Of a DNA stretch of 38,692 bases, positions 1-7,152 are shown piece after piece (position 1 is the stretch's first letter; each line of letters begins with the position of its first letter). Made by a program: the position numbers and the translations under genes. The stretch comes from Candidatus Roizmanbacteria bacterium UBA6242 (GTDB lineage Bacteria; Patescibacteriota; Microgenomatia; UBA1406; GWC2-37-13). The notes beneath the pieces were generated by a model. The model did not search any database. It saw only the letters and a program-made list of their open reading frames with translations, and was not told the origin of the DNA. The stretch spans positions 10,445 to 49,136 of the forward strand of contig DJWA01000019.1 of assembly GCA_002440905.1 (NCBI GenBank), read 5' to 3'.

Positions 1-96
1 CACCATGCGGTTTTTTTATTTTATGCCCGTTACCATAAAAATGCCTCAACCCAGCATATTAACCATTCACAATTAATACAACTAACGGATGAATAA
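1..96 (+). CDS. Possible C-terminal tail of an upstream gene (partial)
   Basis: Frame 1 is open from the first base of the window to a TAA at 94-96 and encodes 31 residues ending in HSQLIQLTDE. The next gene's -10 box starts 19 nt after this stop, which fits a gene end. A second frame is also open for about 70 nt, so this is only a weak call. No family can be recognised from so short a tail. Confidence 0.28.
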   Translation, partial: HHAVFLFYARYHKNASTQHINHSQLIQLTDE

Positions 97-115
97 AATG
101 GTTTATGATAACTGC

Positions 116-121
116 TATAAT
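116..121 (+). promoter_or_regulatory. -10 box (TATAAT) for the metallopeptidase-like gene
   Basis: A perfect TATAAT ends 2 nt before the TTG at 124 and 8 nt before the GTG at 130. Transcription would normally start about 6-8 nt downstream, which places the 5' end close to the GTG and suggests a leaderless mRNA. No convincing -35 is seen. Confidence 0.55.
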
Positions 122-123
122 TT

Positions 124-507
124 TTGTCTGTGCAATACAAACTGGCGCCCGAGATAAAAAAGCAAATAAGGATTCTTGTGAAAGAGTTGAACTTCACCCA
201 TATCAAAGTCAACCACATCCATTGTATCAGGAGTTTTGACGCCAAAACCCGGGCATATGCCCGAATTTGGGGAATGTCGCGGCTTTTCAAGGAGGTGGCC
301 GGTCTTGAACCCCACTATATAATCGAGGTCATTTCCAAACGTTTTGACAAGTTACCTGAACGGGAAAAAATGAAGACGCTCATCCACGAACTCATGCATA
401 TACCAAAAACTTTCTCCGGAGCATTACTATCCCACCGCGGCCCCCACCATGAAATAAACGACCGTGCCGTCGAACAGATCCTCAAAAAAACTACTCTATC
501 TGGCTGA
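124..507 (+). CDS. Putative small metallopeptidase (HELMH motif)
   Basis: The 127-residue product carries HELMH near residue 88, preceded by MKTLI and followed by a His-rich stretch (SHRGPHH). This is the HExxH zinc-binding signature of the small putative metallopeptidase families found in phages and archaea (PF18894-like). The Glu and both His of HExxH are present, and a His of the HRGPHH segment is the likely third ligand. An in-frame TAA at 118-120 limits the start to TTG 124 or GTG 130; the -10 at 116-121 favours GTG 130. There is no signal peptide, so it is probably cytosolic. Its 3' end overlaps the convergent SLOG gene by 17 nt. The substrate is unknown. Confidence 0.7.
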   Translation: MSVQYKLAPEIKKQIRILVKELNFTHIKVNHIHCIRSFDAKTRAYARIWGMSRLFKEVAGLEPHYIIEVISKRFDKLPEREKMKTLIHELMHIPKTFSGALLSHRGPHHEINDRAVEQILKKTTLSG

Positions 508-1156
508 GAATTTTTTGGAGTTTGCTTTGCAAAAGAATCCGACCTTCGGTCAATCTGGTTATAACCTTCATCAATTCATTAACCGTTTCGACTTCATAAA
601 GATTCAGGTCCTGAAAATTGTGGACCGATTCCCTCAACAGTTCGGGAAGTCTGGCCGCTGCCCCACCGGTGTTTTTAAGACAGATTAATGGTTTTTCATA
701 GTCAACCATTAGTGCTGCCTTAATGAGGCTACCAATGCCACCATCGATGCTTATTCCGATATCGGCGATATAGCTTATGAGGTAGCTTATAAATTCATGG
801 TCCAGGTTGGCGCTTAAGGAAACGTCGGCAAAATCGGTCTCATTGCTTTTATTAGACGTCGCCGAAAGCGTCCAAACCGTCGCTCCATTTTTTGAAGCCG
901 CCTTTGCCACCCAAGCCGAGATACCCGAAGAACCGGTTGTCAGCAAGTTGAATTTCTTTTTTCCGAGCTTTTCCCCGATTGATGTGCATAAAGCCTTGAG
1001 AAGGTTTCGATTGATACTTTTCGGAATATCCAAGCTTCCCCCCAAAATGGCAATTGTCGGCTTTTTTATCGTACTTATTTCCTTTTTAATTACCACTTCG
1101 ACATCGTTTATGACTACATTCCGGCACTCGATCGTCGCGACTTTAATTTTTTTCAT
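491..1156 (-). CDS. SLOG/LOG-superfamily Rossmann protein
   Basis: The 221-residue product has a Rossmann-like core at about residues 33-165. TIAILGGS is the first strand and glycine loop, LLTTGSSG the second, and SIDGGIGSLIKAALM sits where the PGGxGTxxE motif of LOG (lysine decarboxylase-like) and TIGR00725 proteins lies. The catalytic Arg and Glu of true LOG enzymes are not evident; GSLIKA replaces GTxxE. It may therefore bind a nucleotide ligand rather than hydrolyse cytokinin-type nucleotides. About 30 residues before the core are extra. A TATTAT -10 lies 8 nt upstream. It is divergent from the STAND-like regulator at 1252, so the two could share control. Confidence 0.65.
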   Translation of the reverse strand: MKKIKVATIECRNVVINDVEVVIKKEISTIKKPTIAILGGSLDIPKSINRNLLKALCTSIGEKLGKKKFNLLTTGSSGISAWVAKAASKNGATVWTLSATSNKSNETDFADVSLSANLDHEFISYLISYIADIGISIDGGIGSLIKAALMVDYEKPLICLKNTGGAAARLPELLRESVHNFQDLNLYEVETVNELMKVITRLTEGRILLQSKLQKILSQIE

Positions 1157-1164
1157 ATACCAAC

Positions 1165-1170
1165 ATAATA
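1165..1170 (-). promoter_or_regulatory. -10 box (TATTAT) for the SLOG gene
   Basis: On the minus strand TATTAT lies 8 nt before the ATG at 1156, the spacing expected for a leaderless transcript. No good -35 was found. Confidence 0.4.
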
Positions 1171-1213
1171 CCTTTGAATCTTTATACTTACTTGATGGCT
1201 AATCTGACATATA

Positions 1214-1243
1214 TTTGTCATTTAGACAAAAAAATAATATAAT
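1214..1243 (+). promoter_or_regulatory. Promoter with inverted repeat over the -35 (possible operator)
   Basis: TTGTCA (1215-1220) and TATAAT (1238-1243) are separated by exactly 17 nt and the ATG follows 8 nt later. TTTGTC (1214-1219) and GACAAA (1225-1230) form a perfect 6-bp inverted repeat around a 5-nt centre, overlapping the -35. A dimeric regulator could bind there. The downstream gene itself encodes a winged helix, so autoregulation is possible but not shown. Confidence 0.65.
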
Positions 1244-1251
1244 CTAAGCAT

Positions 1252-2421
1252 ATGACGGCTCCAATTGGCTTACCAGTCCCAACGCTACGCAACATGTTTA
1301 TATCCTGGATAAATGTCATAAACATCAATGAATCAGCCTCCGTCCTAAATATATCTAAATGGAGTCAAACCTACCGGTTGGAGCAATTCCTCCAGGATAA
1401 GGAATTCTTAGCAGAAAATGTGAGAGACTACGATAACATCGGATTTGTGAAGATCGATCCCGACTATTTCCCCTTCGACAACTTTAAAGGATTCGACAGA
1501 TACCTAAAAAGCATAATGGGGCCGGGGAAAAAATCCTATGTTATCCTTGTCGCCAATGCCGATTACTTGATCACTAAATACCATGACATTCTCGGATACA
1601 TAAACTCCTATGCAATAAACAACATCAACACTTCGTTCATTTTCTTTTTCGAAAAAAATATCACCTTGCCTGAAATTTTCAGGACTATAGATTCCTACCC
1701 CGTACTTCTTCAAAACATAATCACCAATCCCCCGTACTCATCGACAGATATCGACACTTTCATAAAGTATAAGGAAAGATCGTTTGGATCGAACCTGCCG
1801 GCAGATCTTTTAAAAAAAATTAAGCATTTGTGCGGCAATCGCCTCGGATTGATAACCCAGGCCATAAGATACTACTCACTCACCCGAGACGAGAAAAATA
1901 TTTTTGATCACGACGAGATAAACCTCAAGGTCAAGCTCATTTGGGAAGAATTTGAGACTTCGGAAAAAAAACTTTTGGAAAAAATTGTCAAAAAGGAATA
2001 CGACTTTACCGCCGAGGAAAACGACATAATAAGTCATTTCCTTAAAACCCGTCTGCTTGAGAAGTCCAAAAAGAACATATACAAAATTACTATCCCCTTA
2101 TTAGTCAGGTTCATGGAGAAAACTCTAGTCAAAAAGGCCGTAATCACCGTCAATTTTGATAAAAAAATTGTTATCAACGATATTGTAGTCGATGAATTCT
2201 TTTCCCGTCGGGAAAGGAAACTCATAAGGCGCCTTTTGGCCGAGAAAAACAGGACAGTCAAACGCGAGCTCGTAGGAACCATTCTCTGGGGAGACGAACC
2301 ATATACCGACTGGGCCTTAGACCAAGCCATAAGAAGACTTCGTAACAAATTCTTCAAGCTCGGTCTACCCAAGGATATAATCGCAACCAGAAAAAACTCG
2401 GGCTTCGTATTTAACGTATGA
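1252..2421 (+). CDS. STAND/AAA-like protein with C-terminal OmpR-type winged helix
   Basis: The 389-residue product has two parts. Residues 1-290 resemble an ATPase of the STAND/Orc type: the strand SYVILVANADYL near 95-106 fits a Walker B region and INTSFIFFFEKNI near 125-138 a sensor-1 strand, followed by helical lid-like sequence (GLITQAIRYY). No Walker A (GxxxxGK[ST]) is visible, so nucleotide binding may be lost. Residues about 297-389 look like a Trans_reg_C winged helix: a beta platform (ITVNFDKKIVINDIVV), then ERKLIRRLLAEKNRTVKREL and ALDQAIRRLRNKF, ending in the hairpin GFVFNV. It is probably a DNA-binding regulator. Its own promoter at 1214-1243 carries an inverted repeat, and the SLOG gene is divergent. 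Confidence 0.6.
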   Translation: MTAPIGLPVPTLRNMFISWINVININESASVLNISKWSQTYRLEQFLQDKEFLAENVRDYDNIGFVKIDPDYFPFDNFKGFDRYLKSIMGPGKKSYVILVANADYLITKYHDILGYINSYAINNINTSFIFFFEKNITLPEIFRTIDSYPVLLQNIITNPPYSSTDIDTFIKYKERSFGSNLPADLLKKIKHLCGNRLGLITQAIRYYSLTRDEKNIFDHDEINLKVKLIWEEFETSEKKLLEKIVKKEYDFTAEENDIISHFLKTRLLEKSKKNIYKITIPLLVRFMEKTLVKKAVITVNFDKKIVINDIVVDEFFSRRERKLIRRLLAEKNRTVKRELVGTILWGDEPYTDWALDQAIRRLRNKFFKLGLPKDIIATRKNSGFVFNV

Positions 2422-2466
2422 TCTTTAAATTATAAATAGTAATATTTATTACATTATCATTAATAA

Positions 2467-2480
2467 CCTATAGTATAATT
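2467..2480 (+). promoter_or_regulatory. -10 region (CCTATAGTATAATT) of the Tat-protein gene
   Basis: TATAAT at 2474-2479 lies 11 nt before the ATG at 2491. The surrounding 14-mer is identical to the one at 5586-5599 ahead of the HAD gene. No clear -35 is present. Confidence 0.55.
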
Positions 2481-2490
2481 AGTAAAATAT

Positions 2491-3918
2491 ATGACACGCA
2501 AAGAAATCCATAAAGGCCATCTTTCAAGAAGAGATGCGTTGAAACTCATGGGGGCCGGCCTGGGAGGACTTTTGGCTATACTCAATCTCCCAGACTGGAT
2601 GCACAATGAAGGCCAATTTACTACCAACTGGTATCACGAAAAAATCTGGGGCTATGCATCCGCATCCGTCCGGGCGGCGATCCCCAATAAGGTCCTTCAA
2701 ATACAGGTTGACCCAAACTTCAATGTTGCCCCATACCAAGTAACTCTTTCACACGTTATAGCACCTTACGAAAACGGCAACATGGCTTCGGTGACTGCCA
2801 ATGTTTATGATGCCGCAATCCCCAATCAGGCGATTTTTGAGGCAGCAAAATATCTAAGGGAAGTGGCCAGTAATGAAATTTATGCGCCACCAAATTCAAC
2901 CGGCGCGATGGGAATTGTCACAGCGGCAATGTACCCGGAAAAAGTCATCGCCAGAAAAATGTCATCCTTGGAAAGCTCAAGACACCTTGAAAATGTAGAT
3001 CCTGCACAAGTGCCGTCTGTTCAGGTATTGAATGAAGGCAAGATCAATTGGCAAATAAACGAATCATACGGCGGTGAAGGCAGAATAATTCCAATTTCTG
3101 ACAACCAACCGATAATGTTTGTCCATAATAACCAGAATGGTCAAGAAGGTGATGTCGTTGGTATGACGCCAAGACAGTGGTTATTGAGCACAACCGGAAT
3201 GCCTGCCGTTGAGGCGATACATACAAATCATCACGCCGGTATATCACTAGAACACACCTGTCCGTCAGCTTGGATAGCTGAAACTGACGGAAGATTCGTA
3301 GCGCTTGCGGGAAACTATGCCAATCTGGGCACATTTTCCTATGCGCCCCAGGTTTTCTCGGACGCTACCTTGAGGGCGGTTCAAAGGAACACTTTGTTAA
3401 CGCCTTCTCCCTTTACACATTTTGGCGAGAACATCTCAGGATATGAAGCCCGCATCCTTTCAGAAATGCCCGAAGAAGGATTTAATAGTTGGAAAAATGA
3501 TTATCCTCAACTCAAATACGCCGTAAACGGATTCGGAGACACTATGGTTTATAATTCTCAGACAGGACTTTTTCGATTTATCAATAAGGATGAGAGAGAA
3601 GAAACGCTACTTAACTTATCTCCAAATGAAGTATGGACAACTCCAGGGGAAACCTTCCCTACCGCAGGTAAAAATTATTATGAGGGTGCGGAAATCTTCG
3701 GAAACAAATGGGACTTGACCCTAAACGGAATGATGCTTGTGCCGGAAGAAGACGGATATCGCCCAACTGCTTTTATAACGACCGACCAAAATAAGAGATT
3801 TTCACTATTTCAAGCCCAAGAAATGGTTATGCAGATAGGTAAAGAGATGGCAATTCCTCCAAATTCAGCTTTCGTTAACTGGGACAGGCATGGAGCGGGT
3901 GGACTTTTCTTAACGTGA
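2491..3918 (+). CDS. Tat-exported protein of unknown function
   Basis: The 475-residue product begins with a twin-arginine signal: LSRRDALKLMG at residues 11-21 (R13, R14), then a hydrophobic glycine-rich stretch to about residue 34. The mature part has no family I recognise. It is rich in Asn, Gly and aromatic residues, and contains two close histidine clusters (THFGEN, and HTNHHAGISLEHTCPSAW around residues 248-265) that could bind a metal or cofactor, which would suit Tat export of a folded holoprotein. The ATG fits the -10 11 nt upstream. The gene stands alone and converges on the DHH gene. Tat export is well supported; the activity is unknown. Confidence 0.7.
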   Translation: MTRKEIHKGHLSRRDALKLMGAGLGGLLAILNLPDWMHNEGQFTTNWYHEKIWGYASASVRAAIPNKVLQIQVDPNFNVAPYQVTLSHVIAPYENGNMASVTANVYDAAIPNQAIFEAAKYLREVASNEIYAPPNSTGAMGIVTAAMYPEKVIARKMSSLESSRHLENVDPAQVPSVQVLNEGKINWQINESYGGEGRIIPISDNQPIMFVHNNQNGQEGDVVGMTPRQWLLSTTGMPAVEAIHTNHHAGISLEHTCPSAWIAETDGRFVALAGNYANLGTFSYAPQVFSDATLRAVQRNTLLTPSPFTHFGENISGYEARILSEMPEEGFNSWKNDYPQLKYAVNGFGDTMVYNSQTGLFRFINKDEREETLLNLSPNEVWTTPGETFPTAGKNYYEGAEIFGNKWDLTLNGMMLVPEEDGYRPTAFITTDQNKRFSLFQAQEMVMQIGKEMAIPPNSAFVNWDRHGAGGLFLT

Positions 3919-3941
3919 TAGGCACATCAAATATATATCTA

Positions 3942-4910
3942 TCATTTTCTCAATTCCCCAAGTATTTTATTAACCGACTCTTTGAATTCTCCCCTTACCG
4001 TAGCTCCGGCAGCATTCTTGTGTCCGCCACCTCCAAATAATTTGGCAACTTGAGACACATCGGCATTCTTCTTAGAACGAAAACTTAATGACATCTCCCC
4101 TTTTGCGTACTCAAGTATGGCGACTCCAAAGTCCGTCCCTTTTATTCCCCGGAAAAAGAGGTCGGCGGCCATCTCCCTGACGCCGTCTGGTTTACCATAT
4201 TTTTCGAAAGTTTCATAAGGAATTGCCGACCAGATAAACTTTTCTTCCTGTCTCATATTTTCCAAAAAAACACCCAACAACTTGATGGTGTTAAATTCGT
4301 ATCTCTCGTAAAAATTCTCACTTATGAAGTCTTTGTCGGCCCCTTTTTCGACAAGACTAGCCACAACCGAAAGAGTTTTCTTGCTGTCCTCGCTATACCT
4401 TAAAAATACCGTATCCCCTAGTATTCCCGTCAAAAGAATTGTCGCCAAATCAGGAGTCATATCTATTCCCCAATCGTCAAATAAACAGTAAAGCATTTCG
4501 GCAGTTGCCGAAGCGCGTTCATCCAGGATCTTGAGATCGCGATCGAAGTTGTTGGTCCTATGGTGGTCAATCACAACGTATTCCAGACTCTTAGGCAAGG
4601 GTATGTTTTTATTTCCCGTGACCCTATCATAGCTTCCGGTATCTGGGATTATAAACAGGTCATAGTCGTTGAAATCAAAGGTGGTATAGTCAATTGTCTC
4701 TATCTCTTCCGCTCCTTTGATAAACAGGAAATGCTCGTTGACCTTCTGACAACCGATAATTTTATGTTTCTTGCCGATCTTGTCAAGGACATAGGATATG
4801 GCCAGAGCTGAGGAGATAGAATCGTAATCTGGGTGCTTATGAATATTTATGAGAATGTTGTCGGATTCCTTGATTTTATCCCATATTTTTGCAGACTTTT
4901 CGTAAAACAT
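3942..4910 (-). CDS. DHH-family phosphoesterase (NrnA-like)
   Basis: The 322-residue product has the DHH/DHHA1 layout. HKHPDYDSIS near residues 24-33 supplies the first Asp-bearing motif, VIPDTGS a second, IDHHRTN the name-giving DHH, and GGGHKNAAGA near the C-terminus the DHHA1 substrate loop. Length and motif order match NrnA-type enzymes, Mn-dependent phosphatases that act on nanoRNA and pAp in the cytosol. Proteins of this family are hard to tell from DHH-type c-di-AMP hydrolases without alignment, so no symbol is given. The ATG is only 16 nt from the divergent kinase gene's ATG, and the two promoters overlap. Confidence 0.87.
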   Translation of the reverse strand: MFYEKSAKIWDKIKESDNILINIHKHPDYDSISSALAISYVLDKIGKKHKIIGCQKVNEHFLFIKGAEEIETIDYTTFDFNDYDLFIIPDTGSYDRVTGNKNIPLPKSLEYVVIDHHRTNNFDRDLKILDERASATAEMLYCLFDDWGIDMTPDLATILLTGILGDTVFLRYSEDSKKTLSVVASLVEKGADKDFISENFYERYEFNTIKLLGVFLENMRQEEKFIWSAIPYETFEKYGKPDGVREMAADLFFRGIKGTDFGVAILEYAKGEMSLSFRSKKNADVSQVAKLFGGGGHKNAAGATVRGEFKESVNKILGELRK

Positions 4911-4926
4911 AGTATAATTCTATCAA
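4911..4926. promoter_or_regulatory. Overlapping divergent promoters between DHH and kinase genes
   Basis: Only 16 nt separate the two start codons. TATAAT at 4913-4918 (+) is 8 nt before the kinase ATG. On the minus strand TAGAAT (4917-4922), preceded by TG to give an extended -10, is 6 nt before the DHH ATG. The two hexamers overlap, so RNA polymerase could occupy only one at a time, and both mRNAs would have almost no leader. Confidence 0.6.
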
Positions 4927-5550
4927 ATGGCACACTTTATAACGATCGCCGGACCTCAATCTTCGGGTAAATCAACAGCCATCAACTACCTTAAAAAGAA
5001 GTATCCGAAATGGTACTTCCTTGAAACGATCGACCCGTACACAATCGGCGGTATGGAACATTCGGGTGCCGCTTATACCGACCGTGACCTTCAGATAAAC
5101 CTAATGAAAATAGAGCTCATAAAAATCAACGCCATGAAAAACAAAAATAAGTCGATGTTTATCGCGGAACTTGGAATATTCCGATTAGTTTATGCGCACT
5201 ATTTTTACCATAAAAAGCTCGCCGACGAATATTTCGACCCATATATCCAAGCTTACGACGACTACGATTCTCATATTATTTTTATTGACACGAAGCCCGA
5301 GATCAGTTTCAAGAGAAGGAAAAATGCGTATGTCGAAAGGATTAAAAATCGAGGTATCAAAGACAAAAAACTCTTCGATCGAACGCTCAAAAAATACCAA
5401 GATACGATATTCCGCCTATACCCACATTGGCTCCGTCTTTATAACAAATTGAGGTATCCGAAAACCATAATACAAAATTCTTACATTTCGGAACAGGAGT
5501 TTTTGACTGAAATTGACAAAGTTGTCAATTTTATAAGGACATCTGAATAA
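4927..5550 (+). CDS. P-loop kinase-like ATPase, paralogue 1
   Basis: The 207-residue product has a Walker A GPQSSGKST at residues 9-17, like the NadR/AAA_28 and deoxynucleoside-kinase P-loops. A later strand IIFIDTKPEISFKRRK resembles the strand plus Arg-rich lid of small-molecule kinases. MFIAELGIF may be a substrate-side strand with an acidic residue. It matches the product of 6529-7152 in length and through the whole C-terminal half (shared FIDTKP, ISF.RRK, LYP.W, NSY.SE), so the two arose by duplication. The substrate is unknown; a nucleoside, nucleotide or cofactor precursor is most likely. A HAD phosphatase gene lies between the two paralogues. Confidence 0.7.
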   Translation: MAHFITIAGPQSSGKSTAINYLKKKYPKWYFLETIDPYTIGGMEHSGAAYTDRDLQINLMKIELIKINAMKNKNKSMFIAELGIFRLVYAHYFYHKKLADEYFDPYIQAYDDYDSHIIFIDTKPEISFKRRKNAYVERIKNRGIKDKKLFDRTLKKYQDTIFRLYPHWLRLYNKLRYPKTIIQNSYISEQEFLTEIDKVVNFIRTSE

Positions 5551-5569
5551 TTCGGCCTCTTACAGTAAC

Positions 5570-5598
5570 TTGAATAATCTTAAATCCTATAGTATAAT
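5570..5598 (+). promoter_or_regulatory. Promoter TTGAAT-17-TATAAT for the HAD gene
   Basis: TTGAAT (5570-5575) and TATAAT (5593-5598) are 17 nt apart, and the ATG follows 8 nt after the -10. The -10 sits in the same 14-mer found at 2467-2480. Confidence 0.65.
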
Positions 5599-5606
5599 TC
5601 GCTACT

Positions 5607-6506
5607 ATGGCTTCGATAAACGAACTAGTTGTTAGATCGGACTTTGACGGAGTTTGGAACAGGCCCGACGTTGGCTCCAAACAATTCGCCAAGAATTACC
5701 ATGCTTTCATTATTGGCGCTATCGGCATTTCAAAATTAACATGGAATAAAGTACTTGAGGACGCAAAAGCGACCGTGAGATCGGAACCGGAAAAACACGG
5801 TTGGTTTATTGACGGACTGAACGTCACCCCTGTTTGGGCCGACCAATACCAGGAAAACAAAGCTTTTGCGGCTGAATCCATCAGAATTATAAACAGATCA
5901 CACATAAGAACGGCAAGACGTGTGCCGACAGAAAATGAATTGCCGGACTTCCTAAATAGTGCGTTCCAGTCTGCCCACAGCAGCATCATTGCCCCTCCCA
6001 AGCCTGGAGCTCGCGAGGCCATTAAAGAAATCATGAGAATATCTGACTTTGGTCTTGTTTCTAATTCCGAAACTGATAACGTCCGCCGTGGTTTAAGAAT
6101 GATTTTTAGAGACGATCCTGATTTTGCTGATCGGATAAGGGTTATAGGTGATGCAAAAAAACAAAAAGTTAATAACGAGTTCGCAAGCGTCGTAGTTAAC
6201 GGGCGAAGGGTGGAAATTCCGGTGAACTTAGAATTGAAAGGTACCACAAGAAAGCCACTATTAAGGCGCCAGCAATTTATTGAGACCTTAGTTAAGGAAA
6301 AAGCAGGCGTTTTCATAGAAGACGTTGCGGAATACCTTTACCCTCCTTTGGTGATCGGTCTTCATGCCATTTTGTTGAAAACCAAAAGAACCAAAGGTTT
6401 TGAACTAGATTACATTGCCCGACATGAAAGCAACAGAGGGCACGTGGTTGAAGACCTCGAAGGTATTGTTGAACAAGTAAAAAAGATCAAAAGACGCATG
6501 AAATAA
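5607..6506 (+). CDS. HAD-superfamily phosphatase-like protein
   Basis: The 299-residue product carries the HAD motifs in order. SDFDGVW at residues 11-17 is motif I (nucleophile D12, acid D14), LVSNSET near 150 is motif II, and GVFIEDVAEYL near 235 is motif IV with its acidic pair. GDAKK plus the Lys/Arg-rich stretch after it may provide motif III. An unusually long segment between motifs I and II (about 130 residues) is probably a cap domain, and the C-terminus is basic. A phosphatase of a small phosphorylated compound is likely. Its position between two paralogous kinases, all on one strand, suggests linked substrates. It has its own promoter. Confidence 0.72.
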   Translation: MASINELVVRSDFDGVWNRPDVGSKQFAKNYHAFIIGAIGISKLTWNKVLEDAKATVRSEPEKHGWFIDGLNVTPVWADQYQENKAFAAESIRIINRSHIRTARRVPTENELPDFLNSAFQSAHSSIIAPPKPGAREAIKEIMRISDFGLVSNSETDNVRRGLRMIFRDDPDFADRIRVIGDAKKQKVNNEFASVVVNGRRVEIPVNLELKGTTRKPLLRRQQFIETLVKEKAGVFIEDVAEYLYPPLVIGLHAILLKTKRTKGFELDYIARHESNRGHVVEDLEGIVEQVKKIKRRMK

Positions 6507-6512
6507 ATGTGG

Positions 6513-6518
6513 TACACT
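6513..6518 (+). promoter_or_regulatory. Weak -10 box (TACACT) for kinase paralogue 2
   Basis: TACACT lies 10 nt before the ATG at 6529 and is 4/6 matched to consensus. The gene may also be read through from the HAD gene, which ends 22 nt upstream. Confidence 0.3.
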
Positions 6519-6528
6519 TTCTCCTGAT

Positions 6529-7152
6529 ATGTCACTTTTCATCACCGTCTCAGGACCCCAATCTTCCGGCAAATCAACGGTCTTCAAATACCTTAAAGGT
6601 AGATACACAAAACACGGGATTAAATTCATCAGCGAGATAAACCCCTACGAATTCAAGAAGTCTGACCACCCGAGATACCTGTCGACCCACGGAATCCAAG
6701 AAACGCTGACCAAGATGACCTTAGCCAGTCTCAAGAAAATAACAAGCAAAATAAACCATATTATGGAGACAAGTCCAATGCAGATAGTTTACGTCGAAAA
6801 ATACGAAGGTCTAAAAAAAGCCAATCTTTACTTCAAGAAATACATTGAAATCGTCAAAAAGCTTGACCCCATACTGATCTTCATAGATACAAAGCCCGAT
6901 ATAAGCTTCAGAAGAAGGAAACAAATATATATCGCCAGGATAAAAAAGCACAACCTCCAAGACAAACAAAAACAATTACTTAACGAATACAAAAATAAGA
7001 TCTTTGACCTCTATCCCTTGTGGGATAAGTGGTTGGAAAAGTTCCCATATAAAAAAATCATTGTAAAGAATTCATACAAGTCAGAAGATAAATTCATCAA
7101 TGAAATTGATAGAATCATTCAATCTTTGTTACTCCCGAAGTCTCGGAAATAA
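6529..7152 (+). CDS. P-loop kinase-like ATPase, paralogue 2
   Basis: This 207-residue product repeats the plan of the protein at 4927-5550: Walker A GPQSSGKST at residues 9-17, the strand LIFIDTKPDISFRRRK and a C-terminal LYPLW...NSYKSE segment. The middle differs most. Paralogue 1 has AELGIFRL where this one has VEKYEGLKK, which suggests a different acceptor substrate. The ATG is only 22 nt after the HAD stop, so co-transcription is possible. The last 38 nt overlap the convergent histidine phosphatase gene. The family is clear; the substrate is not. Confidence 0.7.
   Translation: MSLFITVSGPQSSGKSTVFKYLKGRYTKHGIKFISEINPYEFKKSDHPRYLSTHGIQETLTKMTLASLKKITSKINHIMETSPMQIVYVEKYEGLKKANLYFKKYIEIVKKLDPILIFIDTKPDISFRRRKQIYIARIKKHNLQDKQKQLLNEYKNKIFDLYPLWDKWLEKFPYKKIIVKNSYKSEDKFINEIDRIIQSLLLPKSRK

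Noticed and set aside
807..1202. A 131-codon plus-strand frame over the SLOG gene
   Set aside because: It has no start signal, no family match and lies opposite a gene with clear glycine-loop motifs.
5696..6316. A 206-codon minus-strand frame antisense to the HAD gene
   Set aside because: The plus-strand gene has complete HAD motifs, a promoter and coding-like sequence; the antisense frame has none of these and resembles low-quality sequence.
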